This document shows positions 1 through 10,087 of a stretch of 50,740 nucleotides of DNA, in pieces. Within the stretch, counting starts at the first letter, position 1; the number at the start of each line of letters is the position of its first letter. The position numbers and the translations under genes were made by a program. This DNA is from Nemertoderma westbladi (taxonomy: Eukaryota; Xenacoelomorpha; Nemertodermatida; Nemertodermatidae), in NCBI GenBank assembly GCA_032718475.1, contig JAUCBJ010000312.1, forward strand, positions 1 to 50,740, in the 5' to 3' direction. The notes below the pieces were generated by a model, which was given only the letters and a program-made list of their open reading frames with translations, was not told where the DNA came from and ran no database searches.

Positions 1-66
1 ATTAGATTTAGGAAACATTAGATTATAAATGCTAAAATAGCAATGTTATTTAAATATATTCATAAA

Positions 67-279
67 CTAATTACTAACGTTAAGGTACTCCTCCTCGACA
101 AACAGTCGAGAGAACGATAAGCTTTTGAACTGTTGTTGACGAAGGGGTTCTCCCAGATCGTCAACAGCCCCCGGCACGATAACATTGGTACCAATAGCAT
201 ACCTTGTCTCTTTGGAATATCTGGTAGAGTCACATGGGCATAAATGAAAAGGACCGTAGGTTCCCTGGCAGATGATACC
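67..279 (-). CDS. Candidate terminal coding exon, unknown protein
   Basis: On the minus strand an open stretch of about 70 codons begins just after a possible acceptor (TGTAG) at 280 and ends at a TAG at 67-69. The product has a CxGTYGPFHLCPC cysteine cluster near the start, then a polar stretch ending FVEEEYLNVSN. None of the plus-strand frames stays open here, and a second minus frame is open for about 60 codons. It starts in phase 0, which fits the phase-0 donor of the exon at 2618-2901, so it may be the last exon of the same gene. I do not recognise the family. The acceptor lacks a strong pyrimidine tract, so this is tentative. Confidence 0.28.
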   Translation of the reverse strand, partial: GIICQGTYGPFHLCPCDSTRYSKETRYAIGTNVIVPGAVDDLGEPLRQQQFKSLSFSRLFVEEEYLNVSN

Positions 280-860
280 CTACAGGTATACCCTTACATG
301 TGGTGGTTAGTCTCATCTAAAATTATAATTAGTAACAATACAGTTAAATACTAGACTAAGTGTAGGATCCTCATGAGGCCATCCCCATCATTTCTTACAC
401 TCTAATATATAAATGTCAATATAACCAATCTAATATATTTATATATACATTAATAATGCAGCTTTATCTAGAGGTGACATTCCTGGGCTTCCAATTAGGG
501 AGCCCTGGTTCAATCCATAGATGGGGCAGCAATGTTTGGACGCAGTGCTTTAAATGCTACAGCATAGCCCAACCCCGGCTGACCCATTGTGGTGAACATG
601 CATTCCTTGGCTTGACGAGCCTAAAATAATCTCCCATTCAATACAACCAATATCAAGCCACTAATAAAAAGAATGCATCATACAATGGTATTAATAATAA
701 TGAAATCACTGCCACAGGGACAGCGGGAAATTCAAATTCTCATCAAAAAATGTTGTTCTGTATTAATTAATACTGATAAACTGATATGTAAAAAATCATT
801 TTAACCTACCGGTACGGCCCCTCCACCAAGTCTGCATTATGCAGGATACTGGTGCTCTTG
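280..860. other. Non-coding, possible SINE trace
   Basis: No convincing gene. At 507-518 there is a B-box-like word (GGTTCAATCC), with a weak A-box-like word about 40 bp upstream, which could be a decayed tRNA-derived SINE. The rest is AT-rich single-copy-looking sequence. Confidence 0.25.
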
Positions 861-863
861 TAA

Positions 864-992
864 GTAGCAGGGCTAACGTACACGGAGGCCATGAAACCAG
901 ACTACGAATTATATCAGCTCAAGTACAACTACGTCCACGTTCATAGGAGTGCGTTCCAGTACACTCACGACGAAATTATCCCTCGCCCCCCA
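864..992 (+). CDS. Possible short coding segment ending at poly-G
   Basis: A plus-strand frame beginning after a possible acceptor (TAGCAG near 861) reads a tyrosine/histidine-rich segment including MKPDYELYQLKYNYVHVHRS and then DEIIPRPP, and runs into a 21-G homopolymer. The amino-acid composition looks protein-like, but the opposite strand is also open here (1097-909), no donor can be placed, and the homopolymer makes the downstream frame unreadable. I do not recognise a family. Confidence 0.2.
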
Positions 993-1013
993 GGGGGGGG
1001 GGGGGGGGGGGGG
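993..1013. repeat. 21-G homopolymer
   Basis: An uninterrupted run of 21 G directly preceded by a C run, so it may form either a hairpin or a G-quadruplex. Run length is unreliable in most sequencing data. Confidence 0.95.
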
Positions 1014-1484
1014 TCGCAACCAGCCAACGAGTCCGGATGCGAGACAGGTGTTGCCGTTTAGTGGGTCAGTACGTACAATTCCCTTGAAGGTCTGCACTTG
1101 TTTGGCTTTGTTCGGATGAATTCAGTGTGGATCGGAATTCCCCATTTCCAATTACACCACCAAAGAGACTGCCAATCCATAATTTCATTTCATTTCTCGT
1201 TAATGAATACTAATATAATAAGTAGTGACTCATAATGTAATAATGTGATAAATAAAAATCATCATCATCAAATAAGAATCATTATTTATTAAAATTATAC
1301 ATGTCATGTTTTACTAAATAATTTCGATAGGGCATGCAGGTTGTTTAGGTAAAGTGTTAGTAGTTTAAAATTTCCCGAATGAAACAGCACATTGATATAG
1401 TAAAATTCTACCGGTGCGTAATGTATTTTTACAGTGTACATGACATATTTAAAACATTAATTTATTTTTAATCTTATACATATA
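1014..1484. other. AT-rich non-coding sequence
   Basis: I see no gene, repeat or RNA feature here beyond short AT-rich runs. Confidence 0.5.
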
Positions 1485-1725
1485 GAAACACGGTGGGAAA
1501 CTGGACGCAAATCCCATCTTGGCGAATTAATATCCCGCCACAATGTTAATTTCTCAATTTAGGGAAAGTAGCAGGACAGTGGAACGTTATTTAAACCAAA
1601 ACAATAAACTAAATACAATAGAACAGGTTGCAGTTTTAATTTGGAGAGTAAGCAGCTCTTATTTGAGTCCAATTTCCCCTGGAGAGGGATGAATTTATAT
1701 TGCGTCCAGTTTCCCACTCTATCTG
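1485..1725. mobile_element. hAT-type MITE, copy 1
   Basis: A 240-bp non-autonomous element. Its ends carry the inverted repeat GTGGGAAACTGGACGCAA (left, near 1493) and its complement (right, near 1700-1716). The interior matches the element at 14214-14456 along its whole length, including the words for GGGAAAG...AGCAGG and AACCAAAACAATAAAC. No target-site duplication is visible here, in contrast to copy 2. It has no coding capacity; a short ORF crossing its right end is incidental. Confidence 0.75.
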
Positions 1726-2617
1726 GAAAATCTGTAGGTATTAAGTATATATACTTAATAATAAACTTATATATACTTAATATAAACTATAATAAACTTA
1801 AGAAGTACTGTTTTAGAACCGAAATAAAGAAAGGTAAACAAAGGTTAGTTTATACTAAATACTGAAAACCAGAAACCATCGACTATTGTTAATTTGACTA
1901 TTGTTAATTGAATTTGTTAATTGTTAATTCGCACAACGCTCGAGTTCTAATGAACGAATTCTTATAATTTTTTTACCTGCTGATAGCTAAATAAATCGCC
2001 GTTTAGAAATATCTCACTTGGAGATGTTGTGAATAAATAAAAAAAGAACATGTCATAAAAACGAGCGTTACATGGTGGACAAAATCCTAGTGACGGCGTA
2101 ATTAATTGTTAGTAAATAGTAAATATATAAAATGTGAGTATCTTCGGTTGAAAACCACCAATAGTATGTGAAAGAGCATTAAATTTGCTTTATTTTGATG
2201 TATGGTATGTGGAACCTTTGCTTTCATTACTTTAGCTCAGAAGCCAAATATTTAAAAATAATTCAATGTGACATTTCAAAAAACATGCATTTTCTATATT
2301 TGAAATGGTGTCATTCTCTAGGTTGTGAATGAAATCTGTTGAAAATTTGCTGAAATATGAGCAGATTTCCGCTCTTCCGATTGGTATATAGGTTCATGGA
2401 GTTAAATCTGTGTCGTTTGGAAATATAACCGTGCGAATGCATGGCCATTTTGACATAAAAGTTTGGCCACTTTTTGTGAGAACGACCCATATATGTAATA
2501 TAATAAGTAATAATAAATAAATAATAATATAATATAGTATATATAATATGTTAAAATAATGATTACATACAGAATATATTACTATAATTCACTATACTAC
2601 TTCGATCCTGAACTTAC
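1726..2617. other. AT-rich non-coding sequence, probable intron
   Basis: Nothing recognisable. If the minus-strand gene model is right, this is the intron downstream of the exon at 2618-2901. Confidence 0.45.
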
Positions 2618-2901
2618 CCCTTCTAGTTCCAATTCAGGAACGTTGATTGAAAACGCGGACAGCTCCTCAGAATCCACTTGGATCTCTTTCGTTTCGTAGC
2701 TATTCCCGGAATGGCTACGGTCGGTAGCTGCACGTCGATGATGGGAATCAATCCCCGCGACTTGTCGCCCCGGAACGCCGGTTCCCGAAGGCGAACAAGC
2801 CCCCCCCCCCCATCCCCACGTTTTGTCCAAAAAACTTCTTCGTCTCGGCACCACCGTGGTTAATTACCGCAAACGTTTTCCCCGTCGTCAAATCTTTAAA
2901 A
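2618..2901 (-). CDS. Candidate internal exon, frame broken at poly-G
   Basis: On the minus strand this starts after an acceptor TATATAG at 2902 and ends at a strong donor GTAAGT (2617-2612). Entered in the phase left by the exon at 5267-5448, it reads FKDLTTGKTFAVINHGGAET and continues to a run of 12 G (C at 2800-2811). Beyond that the frame is lost, while the next frame reads a serine-rich segment ending SINVPELELEG exactly at the donor. One G fewer would leave the whole exon open, so either the homopolymer length is wrong in the assembly or the allele is broken. The protein family is unknown to me. Confidence 0.42.
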
Positions 2902-3227
2902 CTATATAAATTCATTGAAGTGAAAGTTCAACATTAGAAACATAATAACGGAAATTTTTGTAAATTTCCCTGAGAAATCCAGCAATGCGCTATATAGTAC
3001 CAGAAAAAATACAAATTTGTTCATAAACGAAAACATATAAAATATTTTGTCACTAAAACATACTGAACTCACACAAATCAACATAATTTATTATATACAC
3101 ACGAAATAAAAGCATACTTTTAATTAAAAAAGTCTACCGATAAGAGCATTTTGAAATCCGGCCCCTGCATAATTTCCTAATAACTGTCTGTTGGACGTCC
3201 TGTTAGTTTATATAAATTTTATTTTGT
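2902..3227. other. AT-rich intron-like sequence
   Basis: No feature seen. It lies between the candidate exon at 2618-2901 and the 3' end of the LINE-A copy. Confidence 0.4.
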
Positions 3228-3256
3228 GATCGGCATGCTGCATTGCAGCTGCATTT

Positions 3257-3766
3257 TTAAGAATGCTGTGCCGGCTTGTCGACAAAATTGCGCCGCCGCA
3301 ACTCCCTATCACCCATGACATTTGCTAGATCATCCGCATCTTTAAGGCCAGTGTCCTTTAAGATGCGTCTCAAGAAAGTCATGGATTGTCCACCATGCTT
3401 ATTCACTCCATGAGGCTGCAAAAGTACAAGATTATGCACTGGCTGGTCCTCACGGCGAAAGCAATGTCCTGCAAAGTGGAGGCGATTTTGTTCTAGTGTC
3501 AAGCTTGGGGGAACCAATGAGACACCTCCAATGCTATATAGTGTCTGGTTGGAGATGTGTGCATTGAACTTGACACAATGAACCCATCGTAGAATTCTTG
3601 TGAATGTGCCATCCAGAGATTTGGTGTCATCAGCAGTTAGAGCCCAGCATGCACTCCCATAGAGGAGTACTGGAACTACTGCTGCTCTAAATAATCGGAC
3701 CTTAAGTTTCCGATTAATTCTCGGTGACTTCCAAATCCTGCAAAGCCTATTCAAGGATGCCCATGC
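3257..3766 (-). pseudogene. LINE-A reverse transcriptase, C-terminal part
   Basis: A minus-strand ORF of 165 codons from the ATG at 3754; the homology starts slightly upstream. It carries the hallmarks of the region after the palm in LINE reverse transcriptases: the segment RLCRIWKSPRINRKLKVRLF, then VVPVLLYGSACWALT, then HFAGHCFRREDQPVHNLVL, ending in a short basic tail. The YxDD-bearing palm is absent, so the protein cannot function. The same C-terminus is encoded at 6294-6554 and in decayed form at 30240-30490. Confidence 0.85.
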
Positions 3767-3795
3767 CTTTCCCTTACGTATTCGAAGGTCCTCAC

Positions 3796-4386
3796 CTAAC
3801 TTCCGGATCCATTGGTCTTAATGCTCTTTGCCTCAGCCTTCACTTCTGCAAAGGAGATATCGCCAATGGGAATATCTGGGAGTACAGACTCAGACATTTT
3901 TACTTCTATAAAGATATCAGGCAATACCCTGTCATTATTGAGGAGCTTTTCAAAGTGGGCCTTCCAACCATTGAGGCAATCGGCTGATGATTCAGCCTTA
4001 ACCTTGGTGGTTGGTTGGCTTTTCCGCCCAGTAAGCAAGTTGATCGATTTCCATGCCTGGGATGATTGCCTGATGTCGTCAGCATCATTGATGGCATCAA
4101 CCTGTTGGTTTATTAGCTCCTGTAGAATAACAGAGTACTGCCTGTTCAGGGACCTAGATGCAGCCTTAACTGCATTCTTGGCCGCTGTAGTCTGTTTGAG
4201 TCGGGACTCTTTCTGCGCCTTGTAGAGGTAATTTTGACACTTCTGAATTTTGTTGTCAGTCCAGGGGGCCCTTTTCCTGTTTCGAGGGTATACAGGAACT
4301 GTATCTGCAGCTGCTAACAAAAACTGATTCTGTGAAGGCAGTATAGCCCTCACAGTGATCTGCCGCCTCAGAGACAAGAACCTCAT
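3796..4386 (-). pseudogene. LINE-A linker between endonuclease and RT
   Basis: This encodes the basic linker (TDNKIQKCQNYLYKAQKESR... then LINQQVDAINDADDIRQSS) and the first few residues of the reverse transcriptase region, ending in SIKTNGSGS where the full element should continue into the fingers domain. Parallel sequence at 47171-47590 continues to ASGVDGVPPEVF, which shows where the deletion in this copy begins. Confidence 0.82.
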
Positions 4387-4503
4387 ACCTGTTGCTCAGC
4401 TGTAGTGTGAAGCTGGATCTCACACTTGGCTGTTGCAACAGAGAGGACCAGTCATGCCGCGGCAGGGCAGATTTCGTTGTTCTGCTAGCAGGCAGACTAC
4501 GTC

Positions 4504-5034
4504 TTATTGGGCCACAATAAGGCGGTGATCACTGGAGAAGGGTCGAAGTGTAAATGCATTACAGTCTTGTATAGAGCTCCTGTATTTCCTACGAAACAGA
4601 ATATGGTTTATCTGGGACTTGTGACCACTGGGTCCACTATGAGTCCATAGCTTTCCAGTTCGCTTCTTGAACTGGTTTCCAGCCGAAAACAATCCATTTC
4701 CAGAGATAAAATCCTGAAGATGGACGGAATTTCGGTTGACACTATTGCTATAGACCCAGGGCGATGTAGGTGATTGATGCAGACTTGCATTAAAGTCTCC
4801 CAGGAATGTTAAGAATGCATGCTGATCCACTCCATCAGTAGCTGCTTGTAGATTATGGTAAAAATTTTCCACCTCCTCTACAGGGGCAACACTAGTTGGG
4901 GAGTAGCACACAATCAGAACCACCTTAGGAAACTTCTTAGCCAGTCTTCCAGAACATGAGAAGTGGCAACGGATGATGCGGTTAGAGATTTGGTCTATTT
5001 TGTCCAATTCTGCATGTGCAGTTGGATTCCTCAA
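4504..5034 (-). pseudogene. LINE-A AP-type endonuclease fragment
   Basis: An endonuclease/exonuclease/phosphatase fold fragment that would nick the target DNA during retrotransposition. Visible motifs are VVLIVCYSPTS, then FLGDFNASL (the conserved GDFN core), a SQINHILFRRK segment near the end, and SSDHRLIVAQ with the conserved SDH. The N-terminal part, upstream of 5034, continues in another frame as far as about 5195 (GVQEHRM, corresponding to the conserved QEH). So this domain is nearly complete but frameshifted. Confidence 0.85.
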
Positions 5035-5266
5035 TAGACCAATTCCACCATTGCCACTATCATCTTCTGAAGCGCGGGCGAGTCGCCAACCGCCCCCATG
5101 TCCTTAATCAGAACCTCATCAGTCTGTCCCGTCTGCATTCGGTGCTCTTGAACACCCACTGCGCTAAGAGAAATCTTATCTACCAAGGCAGTCGGGTATT
5201 AAATAAATTTAAATCACTAAAGAATTAATAATCAATAACAATTATTATATGGAATGAAATACTTAC

Positions 5267-5448
5267 ATTAAATATATCATGGTGTTATAATTTAATTTCT
5301 GCTTTTTTGAACCTCCCTCCTTCGGTTTATACCTTTTGCTTGGTGTGACGATGTGTATTATTCTTCCCTCGAGGAAGCGACCCTCCATCAACCCTCTCCT
5401 CGTCAACACTGTCCGCAGACCTACAATACCTCCAACAGCTGCCATTCT
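5267..5448 (-). CDS. Candidate first coding exon, basic N-terminus
   Basis: Minus-strand exon with a good acceptor (a pyrimidine-rich tract, then TTTCAG at 5454-5449), an ATG at 5445 and a strong donor GTAAGTA at 5266. It encodes about 60 residues: MAAVGGIVGLRTVLTRRGLM, then a basic segment with PSKRYKPKEGGSKKQK. The start is rich in Ala/Val/Leu/Arg with no early acidic residues, which would suit a mitochondrial targeting peptide, but that is inference. It leaves two bases over at its end, which match the acceptor phase at 2901. I do not recognise the family. It is the best supported host exon in the first 6 kb. Confidence 0.5.
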
Positions 5449-6264
5449 CTGAAACGTACAATATTAAAAACATTATCAAAGTTGTATCACAATTAGTGCT
5501 GTGTCACGTAACTTGTCTATTGGCATGGTCACTGGTCAGCCCTGATATGCTAAGATAAAAATTAACGAAACTTTCTAAACTTTTTGTCTACTAACACACA
5601 TACAAAATTTAAAAAAATTTAGCAATGCCATTCCTGATAAGTAAGCGTCCAAAGATTAGACCGATTAGACCGACCGACATACAGCACGAGTTTGAGATAA
5701 TGGTACCCTTATGCTGAGCTCGCTAACTTTCGTGGCTCGCCCCACATACTGCCTTGCATACTTATTTGTCTTACTGTAGGTTCACCTAAAAAAATAATTT
5801 GATAAACTCGAAACGCGTAATGATATTATAATTACATATTTTCTAATGCCATTTAATATTCTATAACAAATAATTTATAGTCCATTAATATAATAAATCT
5901 ACAATATCAATATACATATAGAATATACATAATCTATAATATATATATAATATACTGACTATTACAGTATAAACATTACAAGAAATGGTTTAACATTTCC
6001 TACTGTAAATCCATTAATATTTAAAGATTGTTTTATTGGCAAACATTGTTACCTAATTTAAGTAAAGTAGTGCGAATTACAGCTGCAGCCTTTAACCATT
6101 TACTGTCCGAATTATGAAAATTTGTCAGGAAACTTATTTTGTGGTAATTATCATTACTTGGGGCCTAAATAAGCATAATTAAATTCAATTTGTTAAAGTT
6201 TTAAGCGTTCGCTACACCAGCCCAAGATGGAGACTTAAGTAAGACATTTATACGATACTACTAG
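5449..6264. other. AT-rich non-coding sequence
   Basis: Upstream of the candidate first exon. No CpG-rich promoter-like stretch, repeat or RNA gene was recognised. Confidence 0.45.
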
Positions 6265-6604
6265 GATCGGCATGCTGCATTGCAGCTGCATTTTTAAGAA
6301 TGCTGTGCCGGCTTATCGACAAAATTGCACCACCACAACTCCCTATCACCCATGACATTTGCTAGATCATCCGCATCTTCAAGACCAGAGTCCTTTAAGA
6401 TGCGTCTCAAGAAAGTCATGGGCTGTCCACCATGCTTATTCACTCTATGGGGCTGCCAAAGTACAAGATTATGCACTGACTGGTCCTCACGGCGAAAGCA
6501 ATGTCCTGCAAAGCGGAGGCGATTTTGTTCTAGTGTCAAGCTTGGGGGAACCAATGAGACATCTCCAATGTTATATAGTGTCTGGTTGGAGATGTATGCA
6601 GTGT
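6265..6604 (-). mobile_element. LINE-A copy 2, 3' end only
   Basis: About 340 bp closely matching 3228-3565, including the terminal GATCGGCATGC word and the C-terminal reverse transcriptase codons (6554-6294). Its poly(TAG)-like tail lies at 6256-6264. The 5' side stops abruptly at about 6604, where the 20-bp satellite begins, with no spacer. Confidence 0.85.
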
Positions 6605-7620
6605 ACTGAAATTAGTAACTGTGGACTGATATTAGTAACTATTTACTAAAATTAGTAAATGTGTACTGAAATTAGTAAATGTGTACTGAAATTAGTAACT
6701 GTGTACTGAAATTAGTAACTGTGTACTGAAATTAGTAACTGTGTACTGCTGTACTGAAATTAGTAAATGTGTACTAAAATTAGTAACTAAGGACTGAAAT
6801 TAGTAACTGTGTACTGAAATTAGTAACTGAGGACTGATATTAGTAACTATTTACTAAAATTAGTAAATGTGTACTGAAATTAGTAACTAGGTACTGAAAT
6901 TAGTTACCGGGTACTGAAATTAGTAAATGTGTACTGAAATTAGTAACTGTGTACTGAAATTAGTAACTGAGGACTGATATTAGTAACTGTGTACTGAAAT
7001 TAGTAACTGTGTACTGAAATTAGTAACTGGGCACTGAAATTAGTAACTGGGTACTGAAATTAGTAACTGTGTACTGAAATTAGTAACTGGGTACTAAAAT
7101 TAGTAACTGTGTACTGAAATTAGTAAATGTGTACTGAAATTAGTAACTGGGTACTGAAATTAGTAACTGGGTACTGAAATTAGTAACTGTGTACTGAAAT
7201 TAGTAACTGGGTACTGAAATTAGTTACCGGTTTCTGATATTAGTAACTGTGTACTGAAATTAGTAACTGGGTACTGAAATTAGTTACCGGTTTCTGATAT
7301 TAGTAACTGTGTACTGAAATTAGTAACTGGGTACTGAAATTAGTTACCGGTTTCTGAAATTAGTAACTGTGTACTGAAATTAGTAACTGAGGACTGATAT
7401 TAGTAACTGTGTACTGAAATTAGTAACTGGGTACTGAAATTAGTAAATGTGTACTGAAATTAGTAACTGGGTACTGAAATTAGTAACTGGGTACTGAAAT
7501 TAGTTACTGTGTACTGAAATTAGTAACTGGGTACTAAAATTAGTAACTGGGTACTAAAATTAGTAACTGGGTACTAAAATTAGTAACTGTGTACTGAAAT
7601 TAGTTACCGGTTTCTGAAAT

Positions 7621-9974
7621 TAGTAACTGGGTACTGAAATTAGTAACTGAGGACTGATATTAGTAACTGTGTACTGAAATTTGTAACTGGGTACTGAAAT
7701 TAGTAAATGTGTACTGAAATTAGTAACTGGGTACTGAAATTAGTAACTGAGGACTGATATTAGTAACTGAGGACTGATATTAGTAACTGTGTACTGAAAT
7801 TAGTAACTGGGTACTGAAATTAGTAAATGTGTAATAAAATTAGTAACTGGGTACTGAAATTAGTAACTGAGGACTGATATTAGTAACTGTGTACTGAAAT
7901 TAGTAACTGGGTACAGAAATTAGTAACTGTGTACTGAAATTAGTAACTGGGTACTGAAATTAGTAACTGGGTACTGAAATTAGAAACTGTGTACTGAAAT
8001 TAGTAACTGGGTACTGAAATTAGTTACCGGTTTCTGAAATTAGTAACTGTGTACTGAAATTAGTTACTGGGTACTGAAATTAGTAAATGTGTACTGAAAT
8101 TAGTAACTGTGTACTGAAATTAGTAACTGAGGACTGAAATTAGTAACTGGGTACTGAAATTAGTAACTGTGTACTGAAATTAGTAAATGTGTAATGAAAT
8201 TAGTAACTGGGTACTGAAATTAGTAACTGAGGACTGATATTAGTAACTGTGTACTAAAATTAGTAACTAGGTACTGAAATTAGTTACCGGGTACTGAAAT
8301 TAGTAACTAGGTACTGAAATTAGTTACCGTGTACTGAAATTAGTAACTGTGTACTGAAATTAGTAACTGAGGACCGATAGTAGTAACTGTGTACTGAAAT
8401 TAGTAACTGGGTACTGAAATTAGTAAATGTGTACTGAAATTAGTAACTGGGTACTGAAATTAGTAACTGAGGACTGATATTAGTAACTGTGTACTGAAAT
8501 TAGTAACTGGGTACTAAAATTAGTAACTGGGTACTGAAATTAGTAACTGTGTACTGAAATTAGTAACTGGGTACTGAAATTAGTTACCGGTTTCTGAAAT
8601 TAGTAACTGGGTACTGAAATTAGTAACTGTGTACTGGTGTACTGAAATTAGTAACTGTGTACTGAAATTAGTAACTGTGTACTGAAATTAGTAACTGGGT
8701 ACTGAAATTAGTTACCGGTTTCTGAAATTAGTAACTGTGTACTGAAATTAGTTACTGGGTACTGAAATTAGTAACTGTGTACTGAAATTAATAAATGTGT
8801 ACTGAAATTAGTAAATGTGTACTGAAATTAGTAACTGTGTACTGAAATTAGTAACTAGGTACTGAAATTAGTAACTGTGTAATGAAATTAGTAACTGTGT
8901 ACTAAAATTAGTAACTGTGTACTGAAATTAGTTACCGGTTTCTGAAATTAGTAACTGTGTACTGAAATTAGTAACTGTGTACTGAAATTAGTAACTAGGT
9001 ACTGAAATTAGTTACCGGGTACTGAAATTAGTAACTGTGTACTGAAATTAGTAACTGGGTACTGAAATTAGTTACCGGGTACTGAAATTAGTAACTGTGT
9101 ACTGAAATTAGTAACAGGATACTGAAATTAGTAAATGTGTACTGAAATTAGTAACTAGGTACTGAAATTAGTTACTGGGTACTGAAATTAGTAACTGTGT
9201 ACTGAAATTAGTAACTGGGTACTGAAATTAGTTACCGGTTTCTGAAATTAGTAACTGGGTACTGAAATTAGTAACTGTGTACTGAAATTAGTTACCGGTT
9301 TCTGAAATTAGTAACTGGGTACTGAAATTAGTAACTGTGTACTGAAATTAGTAGCGGGTACTGAAATTAGTAACTGGGTACTGAAATTAGTTACCGGTTT
9401 CTGAAATTAGTAACTGGGTACTGAAATTAGTTACTGGGTACTGAAATTAGTAAATGTGTACTGAAATTAGTAACTGGGTACTGAAATTAGTAACTGTGTA
9501 CTGAAATTAGTAAATATGTACTGAAATTAGTAACTGGGTACTGAAATTAGTAACTGTGTACTGAAATTAGTAAATGTGTACTGAAATTAGTAACTGGGTA
9601 CTGAAATTAGTAAATGTGTACTGAAATTAGTAACTGGGTACTGAAATTAGTTACCGGGTACTGAAATTAGTAACTGTGTACTGAAATTAGTAACTGTGTA
9701 CTGAAATTAGTAACTGGGTAATGAAATTAGTTACCGGGTACTGAAATTAGTTACCGGGTACTGAAATTAGTTACCGGGTACTGAAATTAGTAACTGTGTA
9801 CTGAAATTAGTAACTGGGTACTGAAATTAGTAACTGTGTACTGAAATTAGTAACTGGGTACTGAAATTAGTAACTGTGTACTGAAATTAGTAAATGTGTA
9901 CTGAAATTAGTAACTGGGTACTGAAATTAGTTACCGGGTACTGAAATTAGTTACCGGGTACTAAAATTAGTAAC
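7621..9974 (+). repeat. Higher-order duplication in satellite, copy 1
   Basis: This stretch recurs at 10308-12661 with a constant offset of 2687 bp. Rare marker variants line up at that offset: GTACAGAAAT 7911/10598, AGAAACTG 7982/10669, GGACCGATAG 8371/11058, GTACTGGTGT 8631/11318, ATAAATGTGT 8791/11478, GTAACAGGAT 9111/11798 and GTAGCGGGT 9351/12038. Confidence 0.92.
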
Positions 9975-10087
9975 TGGGTACTGAAATTAGTAACTGTGTA
10001 CTGAAATTAGTAAATGTGTACTGAAATTAGTAACTGGGTACTGAAATTAGTAACTGGGTACTGAAATTAGTAACTGTGTACTGAAAT

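Larger units (their letters stand above)
3228..5200 (-). mobile_element. LINE-A copy 1, RT core deleted
   Basis: A non-LTR retrotransposon on the minus strand, 5'-truncated near 5200 and with its 3' end at 3228 (terminal word GATCGGCATGC in plus orientation). It holds, 5' to 3', the endonuclease (5034-4504), the linker before the reverse transcriptase (4386-3796) and the region after the palm domain (3766-3257). The palm itself is missing: near 3770-3795 the linker jumps straight to the post-palm segment. Frameshifts occur near 5034 and elsewhere. Other fragments of the family are at 6265-6604, 29820-30560 and 47099-47640. It is dead and lies in what looks like an intron of a same-strand host gene. 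Confidence 0.88.

Noticed and set aside
3724-4225. Plus-strand ORFs over LINE-A copy 1
   Set aside because: Shadows of the minus-strand LINE proteins.
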